Part shown: one piece after another, positions 8,735-18,103 of the stretch
Layout: every line of letters begins with the position of its first letter
Numbering within the stretch: the first letter of the stretch is position 1
Origin: Paenibacillus selenitireducens
GTDB lineage: Bacteria; Bacillota; Bacilli; Paenibacillales; Paenibacillaceae
Reading direction: 5' to 3'
DNA: 64,000 nt
NCBI RefSeq assembly: GCF_002021565.1
Contig: NZ_MSZX01000004.1
Span: 62,027 to 126,026 of the forward strand
Translations under genes and position numbers: made by a program
Notes under the pieces: model-generated
The model's input: the letters and a program-made list of their open reading frames with translations, nothing else
Told to the model about the DNA's origin: nothing
Database searches by the model: none

Positions 8735-8845
8735 GGTGTGAAGGGATCGGTAATCGTGGATATATCTGGAGGGCTATGGTATATTCTACTTCGTGGCTTG
8801 GACGGTGTCACAAATTGGAATTATGGAAAAAGGAGAACATTATCT

Positions 8846-10102
8846 ATGCTACAGAACAATAGCTCTGCTAAGCCTCGCAAGAAGCTGCTTAGCCCTGTGA
8901 ATGCTGTGGTGCTTACACAGTTTATGAGCGCATTTTCCGATAATCTTAATTTCTTTATTATTATCGGGATGTTGAAACGACAAGGACTGGAGAACCCAGA
9001 CCAAGCGGTTACGTATATTCAGATCGGATTTCTAGCTGTATTTCTGATCTTAGCCCCATTTGTGGGATCATTCGCGGATCGGAATGCGAAGTCTGGCGTC
9101 CTCATGGTCGGCAACTTATTTAAGGCAGCTGCCATTCTATTACTTATTTTTGGTATTCATCCGATATTTTGTTACGCGATCTTAGGGATTGGAGCCGTCA
9201 TTTATTCTCCTGCGAAATACGGTATCCTAACCGAGCTAACCAGAACGGAAGATGAACTTCTGCGTGCGAATTCGAAAGTGGAAGGCACCACGATTTTAGC
9301 CATTTTATTAGGTACTGTCGTAGGGGGATTTTTGGCTGAATATTCGGATCTATTAGGTCTTGTTACCTGTTTCATAGTTTACGGATTATCATGGGCGCTC
9401 ACTTTCTTGATTCCTAAGATCCCTGGCAATACGCAAATTCAATACATCGCTGCAGCCAGACGATTCTTTCAAGATACCCGCGCGTTGTTCCGTCATCCGC
9501 AAGCACAGTTTTCTTTGGTGGCAACAGGGGCATTTTGGTTAACAGCTGCCGTGCTTCGCATTGCGCTTGTTGCTTGGATTCCTGCGAACTTAGGGATTAC
9601 GAATACGGATCAACAATCGTTAATTATCGGCAGTACGGCGATCGGTGTCGTGCTAGGATCGATTCTAATGCCTCGGATCATTCCGGCAAGCAAAATGTAC
9701 CTTTCTTATTATTTCGGCTTTCTGATGGTCCTTTGCGTCTTAGTCACGGCCTTCATGCATAGTCTGGTGTTGTCTGTTGTTATGTTATTTTTGATTGGCG
9801 TGTTCGGCGGGATCTTCTTAATTCCTATGAACACGATCTTGCAGACCGTTGGCAAGGATATCGTAGGCGCAGGAAAGACGATCGCGGTACAGAACCTGGT
9901 GGAAAATTCGCTTACAATTATTGGGCTATTCATTTATTTATACCTGAACACCAAAGTCCCAATTCAGTTTGCCGTTGTAGGCATGGGTGTTATTTTGCTC
10001 GTATTTATTCTTGTATTGCTTCCGAAACTTTCGGCGCTCAAACGTTTTGACCCGGATGAATATCTGAAAGGTCCGCATAACCAACCCTCGAATAACTCAT
10101 AA
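8846..10102 (+). CDS. lplT: LplT-like MFS transporter
   Basis: A 418-residue integral membrane protein with about 12 hydrophobic segments. The start SPVNAVVLTQFMSAFSDNLN and the loop VIYSPAKYGILTELTRTEDEL strongly resemble LplT, the lysophospholipid transporter of the major facilitator superfamily. In enterobacteria LplT flips lysophospholipids inward for re-acylation by Aas; no aas partner is nearby, so the substrate is uncertain. The start was moved to the ATG at 8846, preceded by AAAGGAGAA. The frame is open 36 codons further upstream, but that extension lacks a ribosome binding site and contains the likely promoter region. Confidence 0.8.
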   Translation: MLQNNSSAKPRKKLLSPVNAVVLTQFMSAFSDNLNFFIIIGMLKRQGLENPDQAVTYIQIGFLAVFLILAPFVGSFADRNAKSGVLMVGNLFKAAAILLLIFGIHPIFCYAILGIGAVIYSPAKYGILTELTRTEDELLRANSKVEGTTILAILLGTVVGGFLAEYSDLLGLVTCFIVYGLSWALTFLIPKIPGNTQIQYIAAARRFFQDTRALFRHPQAQFSLVATGAFWLTAAVLRIALVAWIPANLGITNTDQQSLIIGSTAIGVVLGSILMPRIIPASKMYLSYYFGFLMVLCVLVTAFMHSLVLSVVMLFLIGVFGGIFLIPMNTILQTVGKDIVGAGKTIAVQNLVENSLTIIGLFIYLYLNTKVPIQFAVVGMGVILLVFILVLLPKLSALKRFDPDEYLKGPHNQPSNNS

Positions 10103-10104
10103 TG
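10075..10104 (+). promoter_or_regulatory. Sigma-G-like promoter for spoVAE
   Basis: GCATA (10075-10079) and CATAATG (10098-10104) are 18 bp apart, matching the forespore sigma-G pattern (GMATA, 17-18 bp, CATNNTA) except for the last base. The same spacing appears upstream of gpr. The element lies in the last codons of the upstream transporter gene. Confidence 0.5.
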
Positions 10105-10147
10105 TAATTGTTGGTGGAAGATTGCAACAGGTTTGGAGGGGTAAATC

Positions 10148-10498
10148 GTGCAGTTTTTGTGGGCCTTTGTTATAGGAGGCATCATCTGCGTGATCGGGCA
10201 ATTGATGTTCGATGTGTTTAAATTGACGCCAGCGCATACGATGACAACGCTTGTTGTCGCCGGCGCAGCGCTTGATGGTCTCGGATGGTACGAGCCGTTA
10301 ATCAGCTTTGCAGGAGCCGGAGCAACCGTACCCATTACAAGCTTCGGGAATTCACTAGTTCACGGAGCATTAACGGAGCTTAAACGTGATGGATGGGTCG
10401 GTGTCATCACAGGGATTTTTGAGGTGACAAGTGCGGGGATCTCTTCGGCGATCATCTTCTCGTTTATTGCCTCATTAATTGCGAAGCCAAAAGGTTAA
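10148..10498 (+). CDS. spoVAE: Stage V sporulation protein AE (SpoVAE/AEb)
   Basis: A 116-residue membrane protein with three to four hydrophobic segments. The core [20 protein letters not shown] and [13 protein letters not shown] segments are the signature of the SpoVAC/SpoVAE family. These proteins form the forespore inner-membrane channel for dipicolinic acid during sporulation and germination. It starts at a GTG with a TTGGAGGGG ribosome binding site. Unlike the usual spoVA operon, no spoVAC or spoVAD lies beside it, and it is followed directly by a terminator. The upstream sigma-G-like promoter fits forespore expression. Confidence 0.88.
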   Translation: MQFLWAFVIGGIICVIGQLMFDVFKLTPAHTMTTLVVAGAALDGLGWYEPLISFAGAGATVPITSFGNSLVHGALTELKRDGWVGVITGIFEVTSAGISSAIIFSFIASLIAKPKG

Positions 10499-10517
10499 TG
10501 CAACATGTGAAATGGAT

Positions 10518-10583
10518 AAAACAGACAAGGAAAAGTGACATGGCACGGAAGTGCTCGTCACGATCTTCTTTGTCTGTTTTTTT
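10518..10583 (+). terminator. Two-tier terminator after spoVAE
   Basis: An outer stem, AAACAGACAA with TTGTCTGTTT, encloses an inner hairpin (GTGAC...GTCAC around GCAC/GTGC). It ends in seven T residues. Confidence 0.85.
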
Positions 10584-10693
10584 GTGGAAAATGCCACATA
10601 ACCCTGTAAAAGTCTACTATATACGCTCATTTCCCCATCATGTAAAATATAGGAAACGATTGATATTATTAGTTGACGAAAGGGTTGTTGTTG

Positions 10694-11647
10694 ATGAATA
10701 TGAACCCGTATATGCAGACGATTTCAGCGATTCGAACCCAATTGGAAGCATGTATTCTCGGCAAAAGCGCTGAGATTAAGCTGCTCCTTACCGCTGTACT
10801 TGCAGGCGGTCATGTGTTAGTGGAAGACGTGCCAGGAACAGGTAAAACTCAACTCATCAAAGCATTAGCCCGAACGATCAACGGCCAATTTCGACGGATT
10901 CAATGTCATCCGGATTTATTGCCAAGCGATATTACTGGCGTGTCCATATTTCATCCCGGTGAAGAGCAGTTCGTGTTTCGTTCTGGCCCGGTATTTACGA
11001 ATATTTTGCTTGTAGATGAGATCAATCGTGCAACGACGAAGACGCAGTCGGCTTTGTTGGAAGCAATGGAAGAGCGTTATGTGACGGTGGATGGAGAGAG
11101 TTATGCATTGCCACATCCCTTTATGATGTTTGCTACACAAAATCCGATCGAATTTGATGGTACCTATATGCTCCCGGAAGCACAACTTGACCGCTTCATG
11201 CTGCGCATTTCCTTAGGCTATCCGGACGCAGCAACCGAGGCTAGTTTGTTATTTTCCCATCAATACGGACAACCCATTGATACCGTTCAAGCGGTGACAG
11301 AGATGGAGACGCTGGCGCAAATTCAGGCGGAGGTTCGACATATTCACTTGGATCAAGCCGTGGGTGACTACCTTGTCAATATCGTCCGCAAGACGCGAGA
11401 CCATGCCCTGACCGTGTTAGGCGCAAGCCCTCGGGCATCGGTATCGTTCATGCAAGCTGCTAAAGCTTATGCATTTGTTCAAGGGAGGGATTACGTGATC
11501 CCGGATGACTTGAAGGAGCTGGCTCCTCATGTGCTTGCCCATCGGATTACGCTGCGTCCTGAAGCGAGAATTGAAGGATTGACACCCTATACATTTATGG
11601 ATCAAGTCTTAAAGCAGGTGGATGTTCCCGTTAGATTGGAGCGATGA
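10694..11647 (+). CDS. MoxR-family AAA+ ATPase
   Basis: A 317-residue AAA+ ATPase of the MoxR type. Walker A is EDVPGTGKTQLIKALA, Walker B is ILLVDEINR, and the MoxR-specific sensor region reads FATQNPIEFDGTYMLPEAQLDRFM. A C-terminal lid domain follows (SPRASVSFMQAAKAYA). MoxR ATPases act as chaperones or activators for partner proteins, commonly VWA or DUF58 proteins encoded next door, as here. The ATG at 10694 is preceded by GAAAGGG at 9 nt; a TTG seven codons upstream is a weaker alternative. The order MoxR-DUF58-transglutaminase matches B. subtilis yeaC-yeaD-yebA. Confidence 0.92.
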   Translation: MNMNPYMQTISAIRTQLEACILGKSAEIKLLLTAVLAGGHVLVEDVPGTGKTQLIKALARTINGQFRRIQCHPDLLPSDITGVSIFHPGEEQFVFRSGPVFTNILLVDEINRATTKTQSALLEAMEERYVTVDGESYALPHPFMMFATQNPIEFDGTYMLPEAQLDRFMLRISLGYPDAATEASLLFSHQYGQPIDTVQAVTEMETLAQIQAEVRHIHLDQAVGDYLVNIVRKTRDHALTVLGASPRASVSFMQAAKAYAFVQGRDYVIPDDLKELAPHVLAHRITLRPEARIEGLTPYTFMDQVLKQVDVPVRLER

Positions 11648-11657
11648 AGGAATGCAA

Positions 11658-12944
11658 ATGAAGCCATCGAATCGTAGCTCGTCAGCACGCCAATGGTTTT
11701 CGTTTTCTTCACGTTTCTGGATCGTCTTCGCGAGTTGGATCATTTGCTTATTTTTTCTGCTGTTTCAAGGTGGGAAAACCTCTTTCATGCTCTTAAGCAT
11801 GATGACCATGATTTGCTTGTATTTATGGATCGGCAAATGGAGCGGAATATCGAAGTCGAAGGGAATACGCAAACTGCGCTATGCGGGCGAGAACCGAGCC
11901 ATATTTTACGCAGGAGACACGATTGAAGCAGAATTGTCTGTGAAAGTCCAAATGATTGGCATGGCCCCTTATGTCTTGCTGCGCGATCAACTCGTACGTC
12001 GGCATGGAGAGACGTTGACCTTTGAATCGCTTGTAATCCCCGATTGGAATCGGAATTGCGTGATGCACTATAAGCTAACGAACTTGAAGCGAGGGTTCTA
12101 TAGCTTTGGTACGTCAGAATGTGCCATGGAGGATGTTTTCGGATGGTTCCAGCACAAGGGAGCCATTCAGGTCGCATCCCAATTCTGTGTGCTGCCCCAG
12201 ACCATTCGCATTCCGAGATGGAGAATGTTCGACGTTCGGAATCAAGGATACGGCAGACACGCCATGATTCACCGGTCCTCCAAAGAAACAACCCAAATTA
12301 ACGGGGTACGGGAATATATTTACGGAGATCGTATTTCACGGATCCATTGGAACGCTACGGCGAAGACAGGGGAATGGAAATCGAAGGAATTCGAACGGGA
12401 GTCTTTGCCTTCCATGGTGTTGGTGCTTGACCGAACTCAGCGGCATTATGCAACCGAAGAACAGTTCGAACTGGCTGTATCGATTGCTGCGTCACTGCTT
12501 GAATTCAGTCGTGAGCGTCAGATCCCCGTTGGGTTTATTTCTTTAGGGAAATCCGTGGACATCTTTGAGCCGGGAAGCTCGACACTTCACCATAAACAAA
12601 TCAAGGATCACTTAATGGATACGGATGCAGACGGATATGCCGAGCTCAGCGGACGATTGCAGCCTTTTCAATCGAAATTAGGTACGGGAAGCTTCTATGT
12701 CGTCATCAGTCCGGGTACCAGTGATAGTGTCCTACGACTTTTACAATGGCTGCAGCATAAGCAAATGACCGTGAGTCAGATGCTGATGACGAGTCCTCTA
12801 ACCGGATCACCTGAAGGCTGGAGCACGTTTTGTTTATCAAAAGGTATCGTGGTATATCCTGTGCAGCGGTTGCAGGAGCTTCCTGTTGTGTTAGGAGGTT
12901 GGTCAAATGGTCAAGTCGCTGTTGGCGATAGCTCGAAATCTTAG
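11658..12944 (+). CDS. DUF58 domain protein
   Basis: A 428-residue protein. Two adjacent hydrophobic segments near the N-terminus (residues about 16-60) anchor it in the membrane. The DUF58 core reads VREYIYGDRISRIHWNATAK, followed by a VWA-like Rossmann segment (SMVLVLDRT). DUF58 proteins are the usual partners of MoxR ATPases; the cellular role is not settled. It begins 10 nt after moxR ends, and its 3' end overlaps the transglutaminase gene by 38 nt, so the three genes form one operon. Confidence 0.85.
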   Translation: MKPSNRSSSARQWFSFSSRFWIVFASWIICLFFLLFQGGKTSFMLLSMMTMICLYLWIGKWSGISKSKGIRKLRYAGENRAIFYAGDTIEAELSVKVQMIGMAPYVLLRDQLVRRHGETLTFESLVIPDWNRNCVMHYKLTNLKRGFYSFGTSECAMEDVFGWFQHKGAIQVASQFCVLPQTIRIPRWRMFDVRNQGYGRHAMIHRSSKETTQINGVREYIYGDRISRIHWNATAKTGEWKSKEFERESLPSMVLVLDRTQRHYATEEQFELAVSIAASLLEFSRERQIPVGFISLGKSVDIFEPGSSTLHHKQIKDHLMDTDADGYAELSGRLQPFQSKLGTGSFYVVISPGTSDSVLRLLQWLQHKQMTVSQMLMTSPLTGSPEGWSTFCLSKGIVVYPVQRLQELPVVLGGWSNGQVAVGDSSKS

Positions 12945-15126
12945 GCAAGATGGGCTGGATAAATTAATCCTACTTTGCGTGCTCGTAATGTTATGGCAGT
13001 GGCAGTTGCCCTTGAAAAATCTATGGTCGGAAGAGACGATAGAGATGGTTAGACTTACACTGCTCGGTTATACGGCGATTCAACTCTTTATTCCTCTCCA
13101 TGTATGGATTCGACGCATCCTTATCATCCTGCTCATCGGACTTATTCAATTTGAGGTGCTAGGGGCTTATCAGCTGCTTACCTTGCGAACAGTGAAGTGG
13201 AGTGATGTCATCCTTTCATGGGGGGCATCGCAATACCCTTATATGTTATTTACCTTCGGAACGTGGGCTTTGTTCGAGATCATTCGGTTTCTTGTTCGAA
13301 GCCGGCGAAGGATTATCGCTTTTATGACGATTCAGTTGATCGGGCTTGCGATCTTGGATTCATTTACGGTATTGAATTTATGGAAGCAAGTCGCTTGGGT
13401 TGTGTTGGCAGGGCTGTCTTGGCTCATCGTCGATCATTTTATTCGGTTGCGTTCCAAATATCCGGAGGGCTGGAGAAACCTTGCCACCTATCCGCTGAAA
13501 TTGATTTGTACCGTAGGTTTGCTCTTGCTTGTGATTGTTGTCGCGGGTACGAGCATGCCATCCACCGTTCCGCTTATCCCTGATCCATATACCATGTGGA
13601 AAACATGGAAAGGGGAAGCTGTCCCTACATTTTATAGCGGGGAAGTGAGTGCTGATACCATAAACGCCAGGGCGTACCGTTCAGGCTATGGCCGTGATGA
13701 TAGCACCTTAGGTGCGGGTTTTGATTTTGACCACACACCAGTGATGGAAATCAATACGAATCATCGAAGTTATTGGCGTGGAGAGACTCGTTCTTATTAT
13801 ACAGGAGAAGGTTGGATTGAATCTTACTCGGAGACGTTAGCCCAAGTTCAGCCGGTGGCGTTAGATCAGCCGTTAAAATCTTTTGACCTGGCACCTACGG
13901 TAGAGACTACGCAGCTAACCGCCACAGTTACGATGAGACGCAACGAGTCATACCCTGTCCTATTTGGCGCATATTCCGCACAGCGTTTAACACAATTAGA
14001 TGATGCTGCAAAAATGGGAGATATCTCGTGGAAGCCGGAGAGTTCTTCCATGTTGTTTACGGGGAAGAAAGATTATCCGAAGACCTATACGTTCGTGTCC
14101 GAAATTCCAATTATAGATGAGGCAAAGCTTCGTGAATTAAAAGTTGAACGTAATCGCACATCCATCAATCGCATGAATTATATACAGCTGCCTAAGGAGT
14201 TTCCTGCGCGTGTGAAGGATCTGGCATTATCCCTGACCGCGGGGCAGCAGAATGATTACGACAGAATCCAGGCACTGACAACTTACCTGAAATCAGAAAA
14301 GTTCACCTATACGAATGAACCGGACCTGTCATTAAAACAAAGCAGTGATTTTGTAGATAGCTTCTTATTCGAGCTAAAACAAGGATATTGTGATTATTTC
14401 TCTACTTCACTTGTCACGATGGCCCGTTCTATTGGCATTCCTGCAAGATGGGTTAAGGGGTACGTTGGGGGCTCCAAAGAGGGATACCGTCCGGATCAGT
14501 ACATGCCTAATGCGATGATGGAAGAGATGGCCAAAGAAGAAGGGACGTACATTGTAAGTAATGCGGATGCCCATTCATGGGCCGAGATTTACTTTGAAGG
14601 GTTTGGCTGGATCCCCTTTGAAGCGACACCCGGATTCACCATTCCGATGGCACAAGAAGAAAATCAAGCTGCGCCTGTAACCGTCCCGGACTTGGATACA
14701 ACAGCCAATACAGATGAGACAAAAGAGAGTTCCTTCGCGTTTATGAAACCTTCGATTCTTACCTATTCCATTATGGGTATCATATTTGTTATCATGTTGT
14801 ATGTATTGTTTGTTCGTTATCGATTGCATTGGAACATGTTATGGAGAACGCTAGTTCATGGACATCGTCCTTCAAGCGGACAGAAATTAATTGTCCTTAC
14901 GGAACATTGGCTGTATTATTGCCGTCGAAAAGGGTTGCTTCGTGAGGAGCACGAAACGCTGCGTGAAAGTGTGTCGCGCTGGGAGAAGGAACGAAGTGCG
15001 CTCGCTGGTGCATGGAATCAACTATTGCCTTTATTTGAGAAGGCGAAGTACAGCACCAAACCTGTTACGGATCAAGATTGGTCGCAGGCTCAATCCGAAA
15101 TGAAAAAGCTCATGCAAAGACTATAA
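12907..15126 (+). CDS. Membrane transglutaminase-like protein
   Basis: A 739-residue protein. Residues about 15-210 contain several membrane helices (DUF3488 type). An extracytoplasmic region follows, with a transglutaminase-like papain-fold core: catalytic Cys in LKQGYCDYFSTSLV, His in SNADAHSWAEIYF and the Asp/Glu turn in IPFEATPGF. One more membrane helix (residues about 618-640) and a cytoplasmic DUF4129-like tail close the protein. It is the third gene of the MoxR operon and resembles B. subtilis YebA. It may modify or cross-link cell-surface proteins, but no substrate is known. TAGGAGG precedes the ATG. Confidence 0.88.
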   Translation: MVKSLLAIARNLRQDGLDKLILLCVLVMLWQWQLPLKNLWSEETIEMVRLTLLGYTAIQLFIPLHVWIRRILIILLIGLIQFEVLGAYQLLTLRTVKWSDVILSWGASQYPYMLFTFGTWALFEIIRFLVRSRRRIIAFMTIQLIGLAILDSFTVLNLWKQVAWVVLAGLSWLIVDHFIRLRSKYPEGWRNLATYPLKLICTVGLLLLVIVVAGTSMPSTVPLIPDPYTMWKTWKGEAVPTFYSGEVSADTINARAYRSGYGRDDSTLGAGFDFDHTPVMEINTNHRSYWRGETRSYYTGEGWIESYSETLAQVQPVALDQPLKSFDLAPTVETTQLTATVTMRRNESYPVLFGAYSAQRLTQLDDAAKMGDISWKPESSSMLFTGKKDYPKTYTFVSEIPIIDEAKLRELKVERNRTSINRMNYIQLPKEFPARVKDLALSLTAGQQNDYDRIQALTTYLKSEKFTYTNEPDLSLKQSSDFVDSFLFELKQGYCDYFSTSLVTMARSIGIPARWVKGYVGGSKEGYRPDQYMPNAMMEEMAKEEGTYIVSNADAHSWAEIYFEGFGWIPFEATPGFTIPMAQEENQAAPVTVPDLDTTANTDETKESSFAFMKPSILTYSIMGIIFVIMLYVLFVRYRLHWNMLWRTLVHGHRPSSGQKLIVLTEHWLYYCRRKGLLREEHETLRESVSRWEKERSALAGAWNQLLPLFEKAKYSTKPVTDQDWSQAQSEMKKLMQRL

Positions 15127-15137
15127 TATGTAAACCA

Positions 15138-15206
15138 CAATTGCCGCTCAAGCCTTACGGTTTGGGCGGCAATTCTTTGCACGAAAAACAAAGAATATGG
15201 TATAGT
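15138..15206 (+). promoter_or_regulatory. Hairpin and promoter of the yqeG operon
   Basis: A stem with arms AATTGCCGC and GCGGCAATT (15139-15174) may end the upstream operon, although its T-tract is poor. It is followed by TTGCAC (15177-15182) and TATAGT (15201-15206), 18 bp apart with an extended TGG. This is a plausible sigma-A promoter. Confidence 0.6.
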
Positions 15207-15233
15207 TTGTCGTATGAAACTGAGGTGACGTAT

Positions 15234-15758
15234 TTGTTAGAGAAGTTTATTCCCAGATTACGGGTAAATACCGTGTACGATATTGACTTGGAAGCTTTAT
15301 ATGCGCAAGGATATCGCGGTATTATTACGGATCTGGATAACACGCTTGTCGGTGCGAAAGAACCGCATGCCACACCTGAATTGGTTGCTTGGCTAGAAAC
15401 TGCCAAACAAGCAGGTTTCCAAGTTGTCATTGTGTCCAATAATGATGAGGGGCGCGTTTCCTTATTTACGAAGCCGTTAGGCATTCCTTTCGTTCATGCA
15501 GCGCGCAAACCTAGACGCAAGCCGTTTCGGAAGGCGCTCTCACTCATGAATCTATCGGCCGCGCAGACGGTTGTTATTGGAGATCAGATGTTAACGGATG
15601 TATTTGGCGGGAACCGCACAGGATTATATACCATTCTCGTGCTGCCAATCGCAGCTGCGGATGAAGGTGTGATGACGCAGTTTAACCGTCGAATGGAGAA
15701 AGTTATTTTGCGAAGATTACGGAAAAAGGGTCTTTGGCACGAGGAGGAACAACGATGA
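15234..15758 (+). CDS. yqeG: YqeG-family HAD phosphatase
   Basis: A 174-residue HAD-superfamily hydrolase of subfamily IIIA. Motif I is ITDLDNTLVG, motif II is VIVSNN, the motif III Lys lies in the KPRRKPFRKAL stretch, and motif IV is VIGDQMLTDVFGGN. The family is predicted to be a phosphatase; the substrate is unknown. The start is TTG at 15234 with GAGGTG upstream, giving the usual family length. It is the first gene of a long operon matching the B. subtilis yqe region, and it overlaps yqeH by 4 nt. Confidence 0.9.
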   Translation: MLEKFIPRLRVNTVYDIDLEALYAQGYRGIITDLDNTLVGAKEPHATPELVAWLETAKQAGFQVVIVSNNDEGRVSLFTKPLGIPFVHAARKPRRKPFRKALSLMNLSAAQTVVIGDQMLTDVFGGNRTGLYTILVLPIAAADEGVMTQFNRRMEKVILRRLRKKGLWHEEEQR

Positions 15759-16894
15759 CTGAACAACGACAGCAACATAACGAGATAACCTCGTGCGAAG
15801 GCTGCGGCGTGAAATTACAAACAGAGAAACCAGAATTACCGGGCTATATCCCAGCTCAGACGTTAGACCGCGAGCCCGTCATTTGTCAACGCTGTTTCCG
15901 CATTAAGAACTATAATGATGCAGCGTCAGTCACATTGGAGCAGGATGACTTTTTGCGATTGCTCAGTCAAGTCGGTGCGTCCAAGAATGAGTCGCTGGTC
16001 ATTCACATTGTTGATTTATTTGATTTTGACGGAAGTTTAATCTCCAGTCTGCAACGTTTTGTAGGGAATAATCCTGTGCTGCTGGTTGTTAATAAAATCG
16101 ACTTGCTGCCAAAAGTAACGAACTGGAATCGGTTGACGAACTGGGTGCAGAAACGTGCCAAGGAACATGGCATTAAAGTGATTGATGTCGTGCTTGTCAG
16201 CGCGAAGAAAAACCAAGGCTTTGAAATGCTGCTCGACAAAGTGGGGCAATATCGTCGACACGGTCAGGATATTTATGTTGTTGGGGCGACGAATGTAGGC
16301 AAATCGACCTTAATTAACCGCTTGATCCGAGACTACAGTGATATAGAGCGGGAATTGACCACATCTCGTTTTCCTGGGACAACCCTTGATTTAGTGAAAA
16401 TTCCGTTAGATGACGGCAATTTTATCATTGATACACCGGGAATTGTCTATCCATCGCGCTTAACGGAGCTTGTTTCCCGAAAGGATTTAGGGGCTATTAT
16501 GCCTGATCGTCCTTTGAAGCCAATGGTATTTCAGTTAAATGAAGGACAGACTTTATTTTTCGGCGCCATGGCACGCTTTGATTTTGTACAAGGCCCACGA
16601 CAATCGTTTACCTGCTTCGTATCCAATGGGTTGAATATTCATCGGACCAAGCTGGATCGAGCAGATGAGTTATATGCTGAGCATCGCGGGGAGATGCTGG
16701 CACCGCCGAATCGTGAACAGATTGAAGATCTTCCGGTATGGACGAAACATCAAATCCGGATTCCGAAAGGCAGTAAGTCGGATCTATTCATTTCAGGACT
16801 GGGTTGGATTAAAGTGAACTCCGATGAAGGGGCACTCGTGACTATCCATGCGCCAAAAGGCGTTAAAGTGCTGGCAAGAGATTCGATGATTTAA
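15755..16894 (+). CDS. yqeH: Ribosome biogenesis GTPase YqeH
   Basis: A 379-residue circularly permuted GTPase needed for 30S subunit assembly. An N-terminal zinc finger (CEGCG and CQRCF pairs) precedes the GTPase domain. In this domain the G4 motif LLVVNKIDLLP comes before the G1 loop VVGATNVGKSTLINRLI, and G3 is IIDTPGIVYP. This permuted order is the hallmark of the YqeH/RsgA-like group. The ATG at 15755 is preceded by GAGGAGG and overlaps the yqeG stop. Confidence 0.95.
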   Translation: MTEQRQQHNEITSCEGCGVKLQTEKPELPGYIPAQTLDREPVICQRCFRIKNYNDAASVTLEQDDFLRLLSQVGASKNESLVIHIVDLFDFDGSLISSLQRFVGNNPVLLVVNKIDLLPKVTNWNRLTNWVQKRAKEHGIKVIDVVLVSAKKNQGFEMLLDKVGQYRRHGQDIYVVGATNVGKSTLINRLIRDYSDIERELTTSRFPGTTLDLVKIPLDDGNFIIDTPGIVYPSRLTELVSRKDLGAIMPDRPLKPMVFQLNEGQTLFFGAMARFDFVQGPRQSFTCFVSNGLNIHRTKLDRADELYAEHRGEMLAPPNREQIEDLPVWTKHQIRIPKGSKSDLFISGLGWIKVNSDEGALVTIHAPKGVKVLARDSMI

Positions 16895-16912
16895 GTTAGG
16901 GGAGCGGGAGTC

Positions 16913-17755
16913 ATGATCAGTAGTGAAGCGAGTGTATTCGGCGTGATCGGGGATCCGATTCGTCATTCGAAATCTCCGTTGATGCATAATAGTGCGCTGC
17001 AAGCGCTGGGTATCGATGGTGTCTACACAGCACTGCATGTCAAGCCGGAAGACATTGGCGAAGCCATTCGCGGCATTCGCGCGTTGGGATTTCGAGGCAT
17101 TAATGTCACGATACCGCACAAGCTGAATGTCATTCCCCTATTGGATGAATTGGATGAAGGCGCGAAATTCATCGGCGCTGTCAATACAATTGTCAATGAC
17201 AAGGGACGTTTAATTGGCTATAATACGGACGGGATTGGTTATGTCAGATCTCTGAAGGAAGAAGTTGAACCGGACCTAGCTGGTAGACGAATTCTGGTGA
17301 TCGGTGCAGGTGGAGCGGCGCGAGGCATCGTGTATGCCCTGACGCAAGAATCGCCGGAAGTGATCTGGATTGCGAACCGCACGATCGAACGAGCAGAAGA
17401 ACTAGCGCTTGCCTTACAACATTGTGGAAATCTTGTAGGGATAGGAACCGAACAAATTTCGGATATTTGCGGTGATGTCGATATCATCATTAATACCACA
17501 TCTGTTGGGATGTTCCCGCATATGGAGGAAACTCCCATTTCACTAGAAGGGTTCCGTACGGATATTATTGTAAGTGATTTGATTTATAATCCGCTCGAGA
17601 CGACCATTTTACGACAGGCTCGGGAACGAGGGAGCCGAACGCACGGTGGATTAGGCATGTTTGTCTATCAGGGGGCTTATGCTTTTGAATATTGGACAGG
17701 ACAGACTGCACCTATTGAGGTTATGCGTCAAGCTGTATTAAAGTCATTGCTGTAG
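16913..17755 (+). CDS. aroE: Shikimate dehydrogenase
   Basis: A 280-residue NADPH-dependent enzyme reducing 3-dehydroshikimate to shikimate in aromatic amino acid synthesis. The substrate-binding start reads FGVIGDPIRHSKSPLMHN, with the catalytic Lys in NVTIPHKLNV and the Asp in YNTDGIGYVRSL. The NADP-binding loop is VIGAGGAARGIVYAL, with the NRT segment typical for NADP. A GGGGAGCGGG element precedes the ATG. It occupies the same place as in B. subtilis, between yqeH and yqeI. Confidence 0.96.
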   Translation: MISSEASVFGVIGDPIRHSKSPLMHNSALQALGIDGVYTALHVKPEDIGEAIRGIRALGFRGINVTIPHKLNVIPLLDELDEGAKFIGAVNTIVNDKGRLIGYNTDGIGYVRSLKEEVEPDLAGRRILVIGAGGAARGIVYALTQESPEVIWIANRTIERAEELALALQHCGNLVGIGTEQISDICGDVDIIINTTSVGMFPHMEETPISLEGFRTDIIVSDLIYNPLETTILRQARERGSRTHGGLGMFVYQGAYAFEYWTGQTAPIEVMRQAVLKSLL

Positions 17756-17785
17756 AAGTTAAAATTGGAGGCTATTGAAACAACC

Positions 17786-18082
17786 ATGCTTACAGGAAAA
17801 CAAAAACGTTATTTACGCTCGCTTGCTCATCATTTGAACCCGATTTTTCAAGTTGGTAAAGGTGGCGTGAACGATCAGCTTATTCGTCACATCGACGAAG
17901 CGATTGAAGTCCGGGAATTAATTAAAATTTCAATTCTGAACAACAATGAAGGAGATCGCAATGAAATTGCACAAGATCTCGCATCAGGCTCACAATCAGA
18001 ACTTGTACAAGTGATAGGTAAAACGATTGTCTTGTATAAAGAATCTCGCGAACATAAGCAAATCGAGCTGCCGAGATCATAA
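17786..18082 (+). CDS. yhbY: Ribosome assembly RNA-binding protein YhbY
   Basis: A 98-residue CRM-domain protein (B. subtilis YqeI). The start MLTGKQKRYLRSLAHHL and the GKGG loop (VGKGGVNDQLI) are diagnostic. Such proteins bind pre-50S particles. The ATG at 17786 was chosen because it fits the family start. The GGAGG at 17767-17771 is about 14 nt away, which is unusually long, so translation may depend partly on coupling to aroE, which ends 30 nt upstream. Confidence 0.93.
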   Translation: MLTGKQKRYLRSLAHHLNPIFQVGKGGVNDQLIRHIDEAIEVRELIKISILNNNEGDRNEIAQDLASGSQSELVQVIGKTIVLYKESREHKQIELPRS

Positions 18083-18103
18083 GATAGGGGCGAAGGATTG
18101 CTC

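Noticed and set aside
11785-12291. 168-residue frame opposite the DUF58 gene
   Set aside because: Shadow of a clear coding region; rich in Ser, Arg and Cys without any family motif.
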